From Orthonyx spaldingii (Eukaryota > Chordata > Aves > Passeriformes > Orthonychidae), in assembly GCA_013397795.1 (NCBI GenBank), contig VZTJ01003851.1:548324-612323 (forward strand): 64,000 nucleotides of DNA. The letters are read 5' to 3'. The position numbers were made by a program, and so were the translations under genes. This document shows, in pieces, positions 1-11,914 of this stretch. Below the pieces are notes generated by a model. It was not told the origin of the DNA. It did not search any database and worked only from the letters and a program-made list of their open reading frames with translations. Every line of letters starts with the position of its first letter. Position 1 is the stretch's first letter.

Positions 1-304
1 CTTTGTTATAAAGCCCTTAATGACATTGCTCATAGGTACTAAGGTACTGAGGTGATGAGACTCATAAATTATATAGATGCTTCAAATGACACAAAAACTA
101 AATGATGCCCATTAGCATCTGGAAGCCAATATGCGGAATTTAGACCCAGCTGTGAGGTTCTGGGCAGAAAACCCATTACAAATCAGAGTAAATACCTGAT
201 CTCTGCCTTTTGGACTGCAAGCTCTTTATATAGCATTGTTTTTACCATATACTTTTACAGTACTTGGTATATTGGGACAACCAAACAACCCAAATGTGCT
301 ACTG
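1..304. other. Unique non-coding flank, nothing recognised
   Basis: AT-rich sequence with no repeat, exon signal or open frame that I recognise. It runs up to the first base of the antisense LTR fragment at 305. Confidence 0.6.
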
Positions 305-434
305 TGTGCCATGGTTTAATCCCAGCTGGCAACTCAGCTTGGCACAGATGGTTGCTCACTAACACCTGGTGGAGTGGAGGAAAGAATCAAAAGAGTTAAA
401 ATAAGAAAAATCATAGGCCAAGACAGATTATCAA
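305..434 (-). mobile_element. Truncated ERV LTR (U5 and part of R), antisense
   Basis: Read on the minus strand this is the 3' end of an avian ERVL-type LTR of the same broad family as the one at 37468-38056. The plus strand begins TGTGCCATGGTTTAATCCCA, the reverse complement of the family's GGTTAAACCA-type terminus, and carries on through the GCTGGCAACT and GCTCACT blocks of U5. It then passes a decayed match to the segment around the polyadenylation signal and is lost near 434. The U3 part that should follow at 435-900 is not visible, so the copy is truncated or diverged beyond recognition by eye. Family membership is from recall of the avian LTR consensus. The inner end is uncertain by about 30 bases. 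Confidence 0.7.
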
Positions 435-2534
435 AATATGAAAAATTTCCTCTACCACTAAAACTTTATTTTAATCTGGTTTTTTAAGTTCGTTAGAATT
501 ATTCATATTCTAACCTGAGATAATTAAAGCAGCACTTTTCTTTCAAAAATAATGAACTGGTCATCATAACTGGACAGAGAAGTATGAGATTATTAGGTAA
601 AAACATTCCGGTTCAAAAATACATACTTTTGTTTAAGAATCTTGAGTGGCATGAAGCAGTTTGTAGCATAATCCTCTCTCCACCATTTATGCTCTATTAG
701 AGAAGTCTCAATTTCAAATCTGCATGATATCAAATTGCAAGGGAAAGTGATTTGGAAAAGAAGTATCAGTGTCAGAACATCACTAGATGGATTTCTTGTA
801 CTTGTGTGTATGTAATTTTGTGTATGCATAAATGTATGTATAGAATTCCATAAAACAGGTTTATCTAAATCAAGTCATAAAAGAACCAAGGAAATAATCC
901 TCATATTTTCCCTCTAGGCCTTGTGAGTTCCCTAGTGCTGCACCTAGAACATGCACAGTTAGAAATGATAGAGGACAAAATTAACTAGATGGGATCAAGC
1001 ATTAATTTTCTTCTGACTTACTTTTTTTTTTTAATACAACTGTCTTAACTCAATTTGTGTAAAAAAGTTCAGAAGAAGTAGGCTGCACTTGTGTAGATGA
1101 AGGTAGATGTAGGTCTTGAGTAAGAAAGACTTCAGTTTATATTGCCCTGTAAAACTTCTCCATTTTTAAATGAAATTTTTGAATAAAACTGCTGAAGTAT
1201 GCGAGCTCTCCTCAGCCGTCATGTTAACTCTTAACCACTGGCAACTGGGAGATTTTTCCATTCAGCACAGCCAAAGACAGATTAAATTAATAAAGGGGAG
1301 CAGGCTAGTGGTATAATCTGATCTGCAGTAAAGCAGTCAGGTCTCGAAACCTCTGACTTTGACATGAATTAAAATCTGAAAGTTTTTTCTAAACTTTCAT
1401 TGCCTTCCTACGTTCCTACAGAGATTGTGGTTTCATGTGTCACAGCACCAGTCCCAGAGTATTTTCCTTTTGTGGAAGCTCTTTCCTGCAGATTGTGAGG
1501 ATGCTAAGAAAATGTATATTATACAAGCACATATATACACACTGTATGTGACATTCTGCATCCAAACTAGAGGATGAAAGGGAAAGGATGAGAGGAGGGG
1601 AAAATCCTGCCTTTAACAAGCCAGAATAATACCAAACACAAGGCTAACTGGGAGAGCACTCAGCTCCCTTAAAAGTAGGCAGCTCTGTGTAACAGCATCC
1701 TTTTATTCCACGTAATTGAATCTCTTAAAATGTGTTTAAATATCAGTGAGTAAGTATCACAAATTAAATCACTTGGCAATCTTTGAAACCTCTTTTCCCT
1801 CAGGGTCAGCAGCAGGGGCAGTGAACTTGGAAGATGCTAACAAGGCTTTTTAAAGCCCAAGTAGTCTCTCTCCAAATTGAAAATCTCTTAATCCACTCAT
1901 TGGATTTTACAACACAAACTCTATTTCTTCATATATTTCTTTCTTTATACATCCTGAGAAGTAATAAGAAAAAGCTTTTAAAATAGTTTCCAAGTGCTAC
2001 ATGTTAGCTTGGACAGTACAGAAAAAAAACCCATGTGAATAAATTTTCCTTTTCCAAACGGTTCTAATTAGTGCCAGAGAAGCCATAAGGGTCTATACGA
2101 GTTCTGATTATGCAAAATTATTTGAGATTTTGGCTGCAATTTTCCTTCATATTCTTCCATTCCTCTGCAACCCTACCCTACCTCTACTGTCTTTTGTCTC
2201 CTTTTATTTCTGTATTTCTTCAAATATGACCATCATATCCCCTTAGTTTTATGGCTTTTATGAGAGAGCTCAGTGATCGAAGTGGATTTTTAATTGAGAC
2301 ACCCAATGGACTTTGACTATGTGTGATGGGGGCACATACATTCCCAAATGGTTACATGACCACAGTATGACTTCTTTCTGGACAAACTGTGCTCAGTGGC
2401 ATGAAGCTCTGCCGTACAAGCTAGCTGAAGTGGTACTGTTCAGGTCATTTATAAGAACAACTCTGGAGCCTCTCCTTGCAAATTGTCAGTATTTTGAGCC
2501 TTGCAGAGTCAAAGTCCTCATCCCCAAGCCCTTC
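435..2534. other. Non-coding stretch, no gene seen
   Basis: AT-rich sequence with a T run at 1022-1032 and a pyrimidine-rich block at about 2150-2246 ending in CCCCTTAG. That would pass as a splice acceptor, but no matching exon and donor follow. No further trace of the LTR at 305 is seen. Confidence 0.5.
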
Positions 2535-2602
2535 CTCCAAAAGGTCCATATCCTCCTTATCATGGGTGCCCCAGAACTGAACACAGTATTTCAGATGATT
2601 AC
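2535..2602 (-). mobile_element. CR1 LINE fragment, antisense
   Basis: The plus strand carries the antisense CR1 phrase for 'AGGTCCATATCCTCCTTAT' followed by a diverged version of the block that normally reads CCCCAGAGCTGGACGCAGTA; here it is CCCCAGAACTGAACACAGTA. This lies some hundreds of bases inside the usual CR1 3' end, so both the 3' tail and the 5' part are missing. The preceding 200 bases (2310-2534) may be a more decayed continuation, but I cannot align them by eye. The 97-codon open frame across 2313-2606 is incidental. Confidence 0.6.
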
Positions 2603-4478
2603 CTGAAGGTCCCTGAGGTATCTACATGGATCTTGGCAGCTCAGAAACCCTACATGGTTCTATAGCGGCATTTGTGGATGGCCTTTATAACATGATGTCA
2701 ATATACTTCACAAAACCTACTGTTTACACAAGAAAAATATCCACAATTAGGTTCTTTGCATATATTTGCAAATGGAGAAAAAAAAACTTATATTACCTTT
2801 TGCTTATAAAAATAATCATGGAGAGTAACCAAGAATTTGCACATAACTAGGCAAGGTCCACTCAGAGAGAGTTTCTGAAAATGAAATGAAAGAAATAGAG
2901 AAACCATAACGCATGTATAATTTTATTCTTACCATTGGCTGCTTTCCTTCTGTGGTATTTTGATCTCTAGGCATATGCTTTTTTGCTTCTAATATGTTTA
3001 TGCAAATTTGCTCCAATTGCTACTTGCAAGTGTTCACAACATGACAAGTATTCTGACATATTTATGTGACATACCTTTTGAAAAGATGATAAGGACATTA
3101 CAGTACCACATTTGCAATGCTATAGATGAGGGCTGTCATGCTTTCCATTCTAAAACAATAGTTTTAGAGGGTTTATAGTCCTGGAACAAAAGTTATTTTT
3201 GGACCTTTGTTTAACATACATGACTGGAATAACATATCTCTGAATACAATGTGAGAAAATATAAGTTCAGTAGAATTTAGACATTCAGTGCCAATGAATA
3301 TACACAATTTGCAAGAAATGGGGTTTTGCACACATCAGTATTCTTTAAAATTCTGTTTTGCATCTGGCTTCAACTCTGCTATAGCTACATTTATTTTAGG
3401 ATATAAATATGTGCACATCTGTTGTAATTCACATAAAAATAAAACATTCCTGTAAGTATGAAAAATGAATGCTCCTATGATGCAGGTGGTTTTAGACAAA
3501 AGATGGTAACAATTCAAAAGACCTGTTAAAATGCTACTGATATTATATGAAAAAAAAGGGAAAAAACCAGAACTCAATGGTTTACTGCCACTTAGGCACA
3601 TGTTAAGGATGTGACAGACAATGGCTATTTTTAAAGGTTTCTTGTTTATATTCTTTAGATATATAGAAATGTTCTCCCCTGAAAAATACTTCTTAACCAC
3701 TTCAAGAAGCAGTTTTGACAGACATTGTCTTTCTGCCATTTGAAAATAACTGCAGCTCTCCTTTGGATTCAAACATAGCATGGCAGTTTTCTTGTACTGG
3801 TATCAAAGCTTGTGGAACTTTGTCATTCTTTTCCAGGTACCTAATAACTGGAGAAAATGGATGATGTAGAACTAGTTTTCTTTAGGAACATCATCAACTG
3901 AGGAAAAATAAATCATCTCCCAGCATCCGCTAAAATTTGTTTGAAAGGAAAAGCCAGAGTCAGCAAATACAGTGTTCTTCAGCTCACCTTGATCTTCTGC
4001 AAAACCTAGTTGTGTCAAATTCCAGTGAAAAGTTTCTGCTGCTACAAGAATCTAATCACTTGAAAAACTAGTAATGTCTCCATACCATGCTTCTGCCCAG
4101 AGTTTCCTGGTATTGCACCAAACATTATTAGGCCATGTAGCAGCAGTTTCTGTGATATGGCTGAGCCACTACTGCCCTATGTGCTCATTTAATAAACTCA
4201 GAGCAGTGTCACAAGTGCCTCTGGCTTGGGTAAGTGATGACATCTTGTAAAGGTGGGACACATGAAGCAGACCGACTATGTTCTGACGTCAGTTCTTTGC
4301 TGAAATACCACATGTTCAAACAACCTGCATGCAAACATGCAATCACATCACAACTTTGCATCCCAGGTGAGCTTCAAGCACCTTTGTTCAAAGTTAACTC
4401 AGCTCAAAGTACAGTCAGATGAGGTATAGGCAGGTTCCCCATGGAGAGGAAGGATGAGGGTTATCCATCCAGCCCTGC
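2603..4478. other. Non-coding stretch, no gene seen
   Basis: Holds a 148-codon open frame on the minus strand (3335-3781) without recognisable domains. Its Asn/Lys/Leu/Ser-rich composition is what AT-rich DNA gives by chance. No repeat family is recognised here. Confidence 0.5.
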
Positions 4479-4496
4479 AAAAAAAAAAAAAAAAAA
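4479..4496. repeat. Poly-A run of 18 next to the assembly gap
   Basis: A pure adenine run ends 22 bases before the run of Ns. It may be a simple homopolymer or the A-rich tail of a retroposed sequence lying in the gap; avian CR1 does not normally end in poly-A. Confidence 0.8.
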
Positions 4497-4518
4497 CTGT
4501 TTGTGTTTTCTCTCCTGA

Positions 4519-4595
4519 NNNNNNNNNNNNNNNNNNNNNNNNNNNNNNNNNNNNNNNNNNNNNNNNNNNNNNNNNNNNNNNNNNNNNNNNNNNNN
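4519..4595. other. Assembly gap, 77 N
   Basis: Seventy-seven unresolved bases. The length is not a round placeholder such as 100, which suggests an estimated gap size from paired reads. Any open frame spanning it is meaningless. Confidence 0.99.
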
Positions 4596-7500
4596 CAGGT
4601 ACCATCTCACACCCATGAACTTCTGTTCCTTTGTAGATGTCCTAACTCCCTAGGTGCTTGAACTCCTTAAACACTGCTTCTCCTCACCAGAAAGCCTCTG
4701 GAGTCACTAGCTTTAGGTGTTCATTCATGCCAAGGAGCACACAGAAACTGGTTTCTACTTGCTGGAGAGGGAAACCTTCCACCAAACCGGGTGCTAGTGG
4801 GAGCACTGGGCCAGGAAGTGTGGAATCACACTGAAGTCCTATTTATTCACAGGAGTGCAAGCCAGTGGACCAGGAAACCTGACAGATCTCTGGGTCCTGG
4901 GCAATTCTACCAGGCAACCCAATCTCCCCAGTTATCCTGAAGCCAGCAACAGTAGAAACTGTGCATGTGGAAGAAAAATGAGAGAAGTAGGAAACTGAAT
5001 CTATTTTAAAAGTTAGAGGACTTGGCTAGCAGAGGGGAAAGCTGCTTCTGGCTCCTCTGCCTTTTCACTTGTAGGATAGTGTGTGACTGCAATAGAGAGC
5101 AGAAGTGGGAGCCCACATCTTCCATGGGTCATGGGCTGCTCCATGGCTTGTGTCCATGAAGGCTCATGGGTCTAACTTCACCAGGAAGGTTGGAGCATAG
5201 CCATTCCTTTTTATTTCTAGCACCCAAAGGTTCGTAAATGGTACTTCATGTGCAGGATACACCATCTTCCCTCCTCTATGTATGTGCAGATACACACAGA
5301 TAGAGGTATAGCTTAAAGGCAGGTTTCTGCCCTGGAGTAAACAACATAACTGGAAGTTTACTAGGAGAACAGCAGGTCATAATGCTATTTCTTTCTTCAG
5401 AATAAAGTCAGGCCTGACCTATTATCTGCTGCCTATATTTCAAAATGCATATGGGTACCTACTATTCCCAACAGGTAAGCTAGGCCTTCAGAAGGTTATG
5501 TACTAGCTGGAGCTAGTGTACTAGCTCTTGCTTTGAGATCTGCTTTCCTCCTTTGAATTTAAGAACTTTCTTCAAGGACACTAGAATTCCCCTCCTTTTA
5601 CCCTCTTCCAACAAATCTCAGCACTTTGCTACCTAACCCTGCCTTCTGTCCTGAATAGACTCCATGAAAAATGGGGTTTTATACATCTTATTCTTTTCAG
5701 GATAATATGATTTGAGGAAATTGTTTCTATCTGACATTTCTTCTTTTAGCCTAAAATTTTATTTTAATTCTAGGAGAAAATGAATAATAATGAGGTAAAA
5801 AGAATTAATTCCTCAGATTAAAAAAAAAATAAAAAACATTCATGTGCATTGAAGAGTAAAGACTGTTATAAATCACTTTCATTCCAAGGAAAATAATTTT
5901 TTTAAAAATCTTTGTAGATTTTTATGTGCATCATGTGAAACACTCCAGCTTCAGGAAGGAGTAGGGCTGATGTACCTTGTACTTTTTCCTATGTGGGGAT
6001 TTTTCACAAAGAATAAATCATCAGTCCTGCATGGAAAAACAGTCCTCCTCAGCCTTCACAACCCCACATGTCCACTGGTAAATTTATGACCTAGTCCACC
6101 TGCTACCATGGCATCACGCCCACTCATACTAGGTGAGTACCTCACAGAAGCCAATCAACAAATCTTTGGATGGCTTGGGGAGGTTAATACACAGAATACC
6201 AAGAGTCAGGTTTTTGAAGAGGCTCCTGGCACATCTTGTGTTTTTAATGATTAGGATCTCACCCTCAGGGCTGTGTGTTACCACCTCAGTCCTTGTAGCA
6301 GGGGACTAGAGCAGATGGCTTGGCAAAACCGAAAGGTTCTTGCCCTTACAAAAATTAAAGATTAATTTGTTGTTTGCTTCTAATAGGAAATTTCATGCTG
6401 ACGAACAGTATTGAGCTGACAGGCTTATATTTCTTCATCCATCTTCTGTTTAGAGAAAAGCATAACCATCCTTATGTTAACTCCACGGACTGTCTACATC
6501 CATCTATGCAGTGATGAGAGAATATTTCAGCACTCCCAGCTATTTTGCCTTTGGCATCTCCGCTGTGGTTTCCAACAAGGATGATATCACCATGTGTTTA
6601 TAGATTTATTTGTTTGTTTTTCATGATGTGGGCAGTAGTCTACTACAAGCTGGCTTGAACTCCAATTATATCATATAGACCAACCATCTGGCTCAGGATT
6701 AATTAATGGTAACCTTTTTAGCCGTTACTGCACATATGCAATATGAGAGGAAAAACCTTTTTATTGGATAAGCAATCACCTTGTCACCTGAAGCAGCCAG
6801 ATTAGTCAGTACACCGTGCTGGGTCTTAGCAAACTTTGATGATCTGATCAACAACGGTACGTAATAGAAGAATGTTTCAGAATATTAGACAAGTGCAAAA
6901 GATGAAAGGGGATTAGTCTTTTCTGAACAGGGGCAATGGTAATTAACCATGACTCATCAGTTTTCTGTTCAAAATTTTTGTGTTCCTGTATGAACACAAT
7001 CTGTGACAAAAAAGGGTTTGTGAGACTCAGTGTAATGGAATCTGGTTTTATATTTAGCCAGTGTAATCCATTTCAAAAGACAGAAGGATTGAAAAAGCGT
7101 TTTTCTGAAAATGACAATAGATACCCACACTGTTTATCCAATGCTGGTAGCTCTTTTAAAGGCTTTTCTAAAACCCACACTCCAAAATCTTTAGCATTTT
7201 GAACCCTAAACCCTCATAGGAGGTCATTAAGCATATAGGCAGCGGAACTGCACAGCTGCTCCTCCAGTCATACTAATCTCTAGACAGATGCTCTTCATGT
7301 TCAGGGGCTGTGATGAATGCCAAAGAAACTATTAGAGAACAGATTGACTTAGACTGGACCATGATCCTTGGAGAACTGGTTTCAGACTGCAAGAAGAACT
7401 GAGGCATCACATAGTGAGCTGCAACGCAAATGACAATGTGATCAGACAGAGCTGCCTTTCAGCTAGAATTTCTCCTCCAGCATTTCTGAATGCAGTCTTG

Positions 7501-10500
7501 CTTGAAGAGACAAAACCCAACACTAAAGCAGACTTCCATTATTTTCTCTGCGTACTTGCTTGCTGAATTTGCTGTAGCTAGCTTGGCTGCTCATCTTTGC
7601 CCAAGTCTGACTTAGAAGAGATTCCTAGGCATTTCTGTATCAATCCTGTGTTCATCCACTGGCTGCTGTGATCTGCTACCGTATCTCTTGGGAATATTAA
7701 AAAGTAGTAAAGAATGGGCTAGAGGCAGACAGTCATACCCCATCACACTCTTCCCTGCCCTGCAGAGGAGGCCTGAACACAAACTAGTTGTTATAAAACT
7801 TAGAGATCACATCTGTTCCCCTCCTCTGAGGCTCACAGAAAGATCACATGCCTTTATCGGATCTGAGTCCAGGGACCTGCCTGCCCAACGTGGTGTCATC
7901 TGTGGCACATCCCACCACAGACCTTACTTTTCTGACCTTCATAGCTACAGCAGATGTTCTTGCTATGTTGTTATTCTGGGGAAGGGAGCCTCTCTGGGCT
8001 CCTAGGCTCTCATCCAGCTGCAGCTGTGGAAAAAGGATACATATAATAATAATGGAATCTTCTTTCTGTCATTTCAGCTTACATCATCTTGGCACCAGCA
8101 GTCAAGGTAGCATTAATTAGTCATAGGGTTTCTGTGGACTTCTCTTCCAACCCACCACCCTTCTTTCTCCATTGCCACACTGTCTTTGCTCTTATTCTTA
8201 TTCTCACTTCTTCCCAACTGAGTGATTTCAGACCCAGGAAATAAAGACTTGCTTTTATACTGACCACTGTGCATTTCCTCAGCTCATACCTCCTACATTT
8301 GCTAACTGTGACATTTGGAAACACAGAAAGCTCAAGCCACTTAGCTATGGTGTACCCATGTAAAAGTCTTGCAGTGTGTTGCTTGTAAAGCAGCAAATAC
8401 CTGTGTCGGCTTTTATTTTATGGATTATTTCTCTGGTTTATGACTTCTATAAGGAGTGAAATATAAGTTGCTCCTACCAGGGACTTAAAGAGGATTTTGA
8501 GCAATATATTCCTTTATGTATATCTCAAGCAGCTACATCCCTGAAGGATCTTTACTGCTTGGGAAATACCCTGGAGGGTATTTGCATTGTGTATAATTGC
8601 ACTTCTTTTGAAAGATATACACAAAACTACTCCAAGGTGTTATGTAAACAGTCCCTAGCTGTTTTATATAGGGATTCCCTGCAAGAAGGAGCAGAATCTG
8701 TGAGCAAAAAGAATGATGAGGAGGCAGGGAGAACACTTGGGGGAAAGGAAACTAGTTCACAGTATGCTATGCTATAATGATGGGAAAAGATGTGTAGTCT
8801 GATTTGTCAAAAATAAGGAAATATTACAATTTTTAGGCCTGTTATAGCTCTTATTTAATTTTTCAAATGCTTGTAAGAGGCCATTTATTTTTAACATAAA
8901 ACTCCTCCCTGAAACTATGGCTTGCCAGGAAAACCACTGCCACCGTTGTACATTGACTTAATCAGAAAGAATGAAAATAAAATGCTCTTAACTGACATCC
9001 AGGAAAACCTGCTGAAATGAATTGCAGTTAAGCAGGTAAGTCGCAGTCTTGACAAATGTGAGAAGACACAGAGGACAAGAAATGATAATGATTTTTCCAT
9101 GTTAACAACGTCTAAAAGTGTTACCATCTATGTGTTTGTGCTGAGCCTGCTGATGGGCTAAAACCAAATAGAATTCCTGGACCAGAGTGAAAATCTCAAG
9201 AAAATGAGCACTGTCTTCCTATAAAAATAGGGAATCCAGAATTATTGCCTTTGGCAGTGAATAAAATTTGAAAGTAGAATGTGTTCCCGTTCACTATTGC
9301 ACCTTAAAGATCCAGAATGCTTAAGCATTATTTCACATAAAGCATAGAGGCAGGTATCCAGTTTTCTTTTCTTGTTAGCCACCCTTCAATTTCATCCTCT
9401 CTTTCTGTTTCCTCTACCTGTCAGATTCCTTAGGGAAGACATGTGCATCTTGAACAACCCAAACCAGAGTTCTTTCTCCTTAAGATTTGTTTGTGTTTGC
9501 TATTTCATCCAACATGCTTCCTAGTTCTTCTGCCAAATAGCACTCACAAAAGCCCTCTAAAGAGAATAATAAGAAAAAGGCTGAACAGAAGGTGTTTAGT
9601 CTGAATGCTGGCTTCATTTCAGCAAATCAAGAAGTGAGTATGTTTCAGATAATTTTGTAAATCACAATCTGAACATAAACACTACAGCCTCATCATATTT
9701 CACTTTTGAATACAAGCATGGGTTTCATATGGAAGAAGAGCTTTTTTTTTTGCAGATAAGACATTTGCAGAGGGGATCTTAAGATCAAACACTAAGAAAT
9801 ACACAAGAGAAAAGGACAAGTAAAGGAAAGCATTTAACTTTTATGTGGTTGCATTTTATTGTGACCAGGGTTGAACCCTTCTATTTACAGTTGTGGAGAA
9901 AGAAAATATTTTCCTGACCACAGTTGAAGAGAGACCCTGACAGGGCTTTCCTGCTTGCCATCTCCCATGTCATCAGTGTTTTCTGGGAGAAGAATTTGAG
10001 GTGGTTTTCCACCTAAGTGGTTACAGCTGTTTCCACAGGATCAGTCAGATGGAGTTTCTGCCTCTGTTTATTTTGGCTCTGATTTTCGGCTGGAGCCCAG
10101 CAGGATGACAGTGTTTGCTCAGGGTCTTGGGACTTTGGACAAACATTCCAGAATTTCTGACTTCTTAACATTAATGTTTGATGAATTCTGCTCTTAATTT
10201 CTTCTGGAAAAATGTCAAGCCCACTGGGGATTACCCTTAGTCTTACAACAGTCTTTTATTTTATTTTTTTTTTTTTAAGGGAAAAAGAAAAAATCATTTG
10301 CTAGTCTGTGAAAATGAGCATGCTTTAAAAATTAAAGAGTGCACTAAAACTGCAGGCTTCATTTCTTTTGTCATTTTTCTTGTGATTTTTTTTTTTTTAA
10401 TTTTTCTGTTAAGAATACTACTCGACAGGAAATATCTACAGCTAAATCTTCCACAAAAAACTGTTACTCATAGGGCTTTAGTTGGGAAGGTTATTACCCA

Positions 10501-11332
10501 GAAGTTAAGTAGCTCTTTCTCCAAGTCGCTGTTTTGATAGCCTCAAAACATACTGCGTCAATTCACTGTTGTCAAAGGCGACCTTTAGAAATCAAAATAA
10601 ACACCCAGGTGAAATTCTGACCCCAGCGGAGAGAACAGCCTTTATCATTGACTTCAGCAAGGTCAGGACTTCCTCCTTAGTACCTTATCTCTTGAACAAT
10701 GGAAAAGCACAAGTCACACAAGTCACATCTTGAGCAACATTTTCTAACTCTCAAAGGGATGGGTAGAGAAATATATTTACAAAAGTATGCATTAATGCAC
10801 GGAATTAAATCTATATTTAAATTATATTCAATACGTACACTGTATTGTATGGAGTGGCTGTGGATTTTTATACCTACATACCTTTAGCAGCTTGCAAGGA
10901 ACATCTAAATGTTCTATATGTATCTAAATTATACTTACACCATCATCAGCTGGCTTCAGGCTAGCTAGACAGTTGTACTTCAGAGGTCAGTGTCTAATTT
11001 ACACTAAAATACCACCAAAAGCTCATGTTGTACAGTCCTGTGAGTAACATGGGTTCCTTTCAGAGACTCCTACACATGAGAAGGAGGCAGATGGGGATTA
11101 GGCCCAGATAGATATGGGAAGTTTGGGTTTTTTAGGTTCCAGGTCTCTGTTCTTTTTTTCTTGTCCTCACCTCTTCTCCCTCATTCAGTAAGAAAAGAGG
11201 GAATCAGGGCCTCCTCAGGTCTTATCTTTGTTGGTTTACACCAGCTAAATAACTATCTTCAAGAGTTATTATAAAGCTTTCAAAAACAAACAAAAAAAAA
11301 CAAAATCAAAGAAAACAGGAAAAGGAAGAGAT
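4596..11332. other. Long non-coding stretch, no gene seen
   Basis: The largest block near the start without a recognised repeat. Isolated donor-like sites occur, for example ACTAG|GTGAGTA at about 6131 and AAGCAG|GTAAGTC near 9036, but neither is paired with a convincing upstream acceptor that leaves an open exon. A T-rich run lies at 10252-10276. A strong pyrimidine tract ending CTACCTGTCAG near 9425 has no donor within the next 100 bases. Confidence 0.5.
10252..10276. repeat. T-rich low-complexity run
   Basis: A T-rich tract with two interrupting A residues. Low-complexity sequence without other signals. Confidence 0.7.
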
Positions 11333-11360
11333 TTGTGTAAATATGTTTGTGTAAATATGA
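11333..11360. repeat. Exact 14-bp tandem duplication
   Basis: The unit TTTGTGTAAATATG occurs twice in direct succession without mismatch, which suggests a recent replication-slippage event. Confidence 0.85.
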
Positions 11361-11865
11361 CTAGACACATGAAGGTGGTTTCCCAATGAATACACAAGCT
11401 TTCACAGCAGCAGCTTTGTGCAAAACGCTTCACAACTTTTAACAGGCTGCAAGCAGTGTGCATGTGCCATGGTGACAGCATCGAACTGTCTGGAGAAGTT
11501 ACATTGAGGGATGGATCTAGTTTATTATTTGGATCCTGATTATTGTCCTTTTCTTCTCAGTCTGTGCTGTCAGTGGTCTAGATAAGGAATATTTTTAATC
11601 TGTGGCCATACATTTGACTTTACTGTACAAAACAGCCAGAAAGGACTGGAGGGGAAAAAAGAAGTTTTGCAGATGCAAAACTTTGTGCTTGTACTTTTAA
11701 GTGCAAGAAGGACAGATCAAAGCATTTATTGAAGCTCACGCCATAGTACACATTCTTCTGGAAAAAAAAAGGCAAAACAAAAACCAACAAAACACTCTGA
11801 AAATGTCTTCCTTGGGTATTTTTAATGGGCAAAGAGCAATAGACCCTCAGTCACAAACTTTTGGC

Positions 11866-11914
11866 TTCATTCATTCATTCATTCATTCATTCTTTCATTC
11901 TTTCATTCTTTCAT
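11866..11914. repeat. (TTCA)n microsatellite grading into TTTCATTC
   Basis: About six perfect TTCA/ATTC units are followed by an 8-base higher-order unit CTTTCATT repeated about three times. A C-to-T type change was evidently copied along with its neighbours. Length is likely to vary between individuals. Confidence 0.9.

Noticed and set aside
3335..3781. 148-codon open frame on the minus strand
   Set aside because: No domain, composition typical of translated AT-rich DNA, no splice or promoter context; length is within chance for 64 kb.
4399..4605. Open frame crossing the N gap
   Set aside because: Continuity depends on unknown bases.
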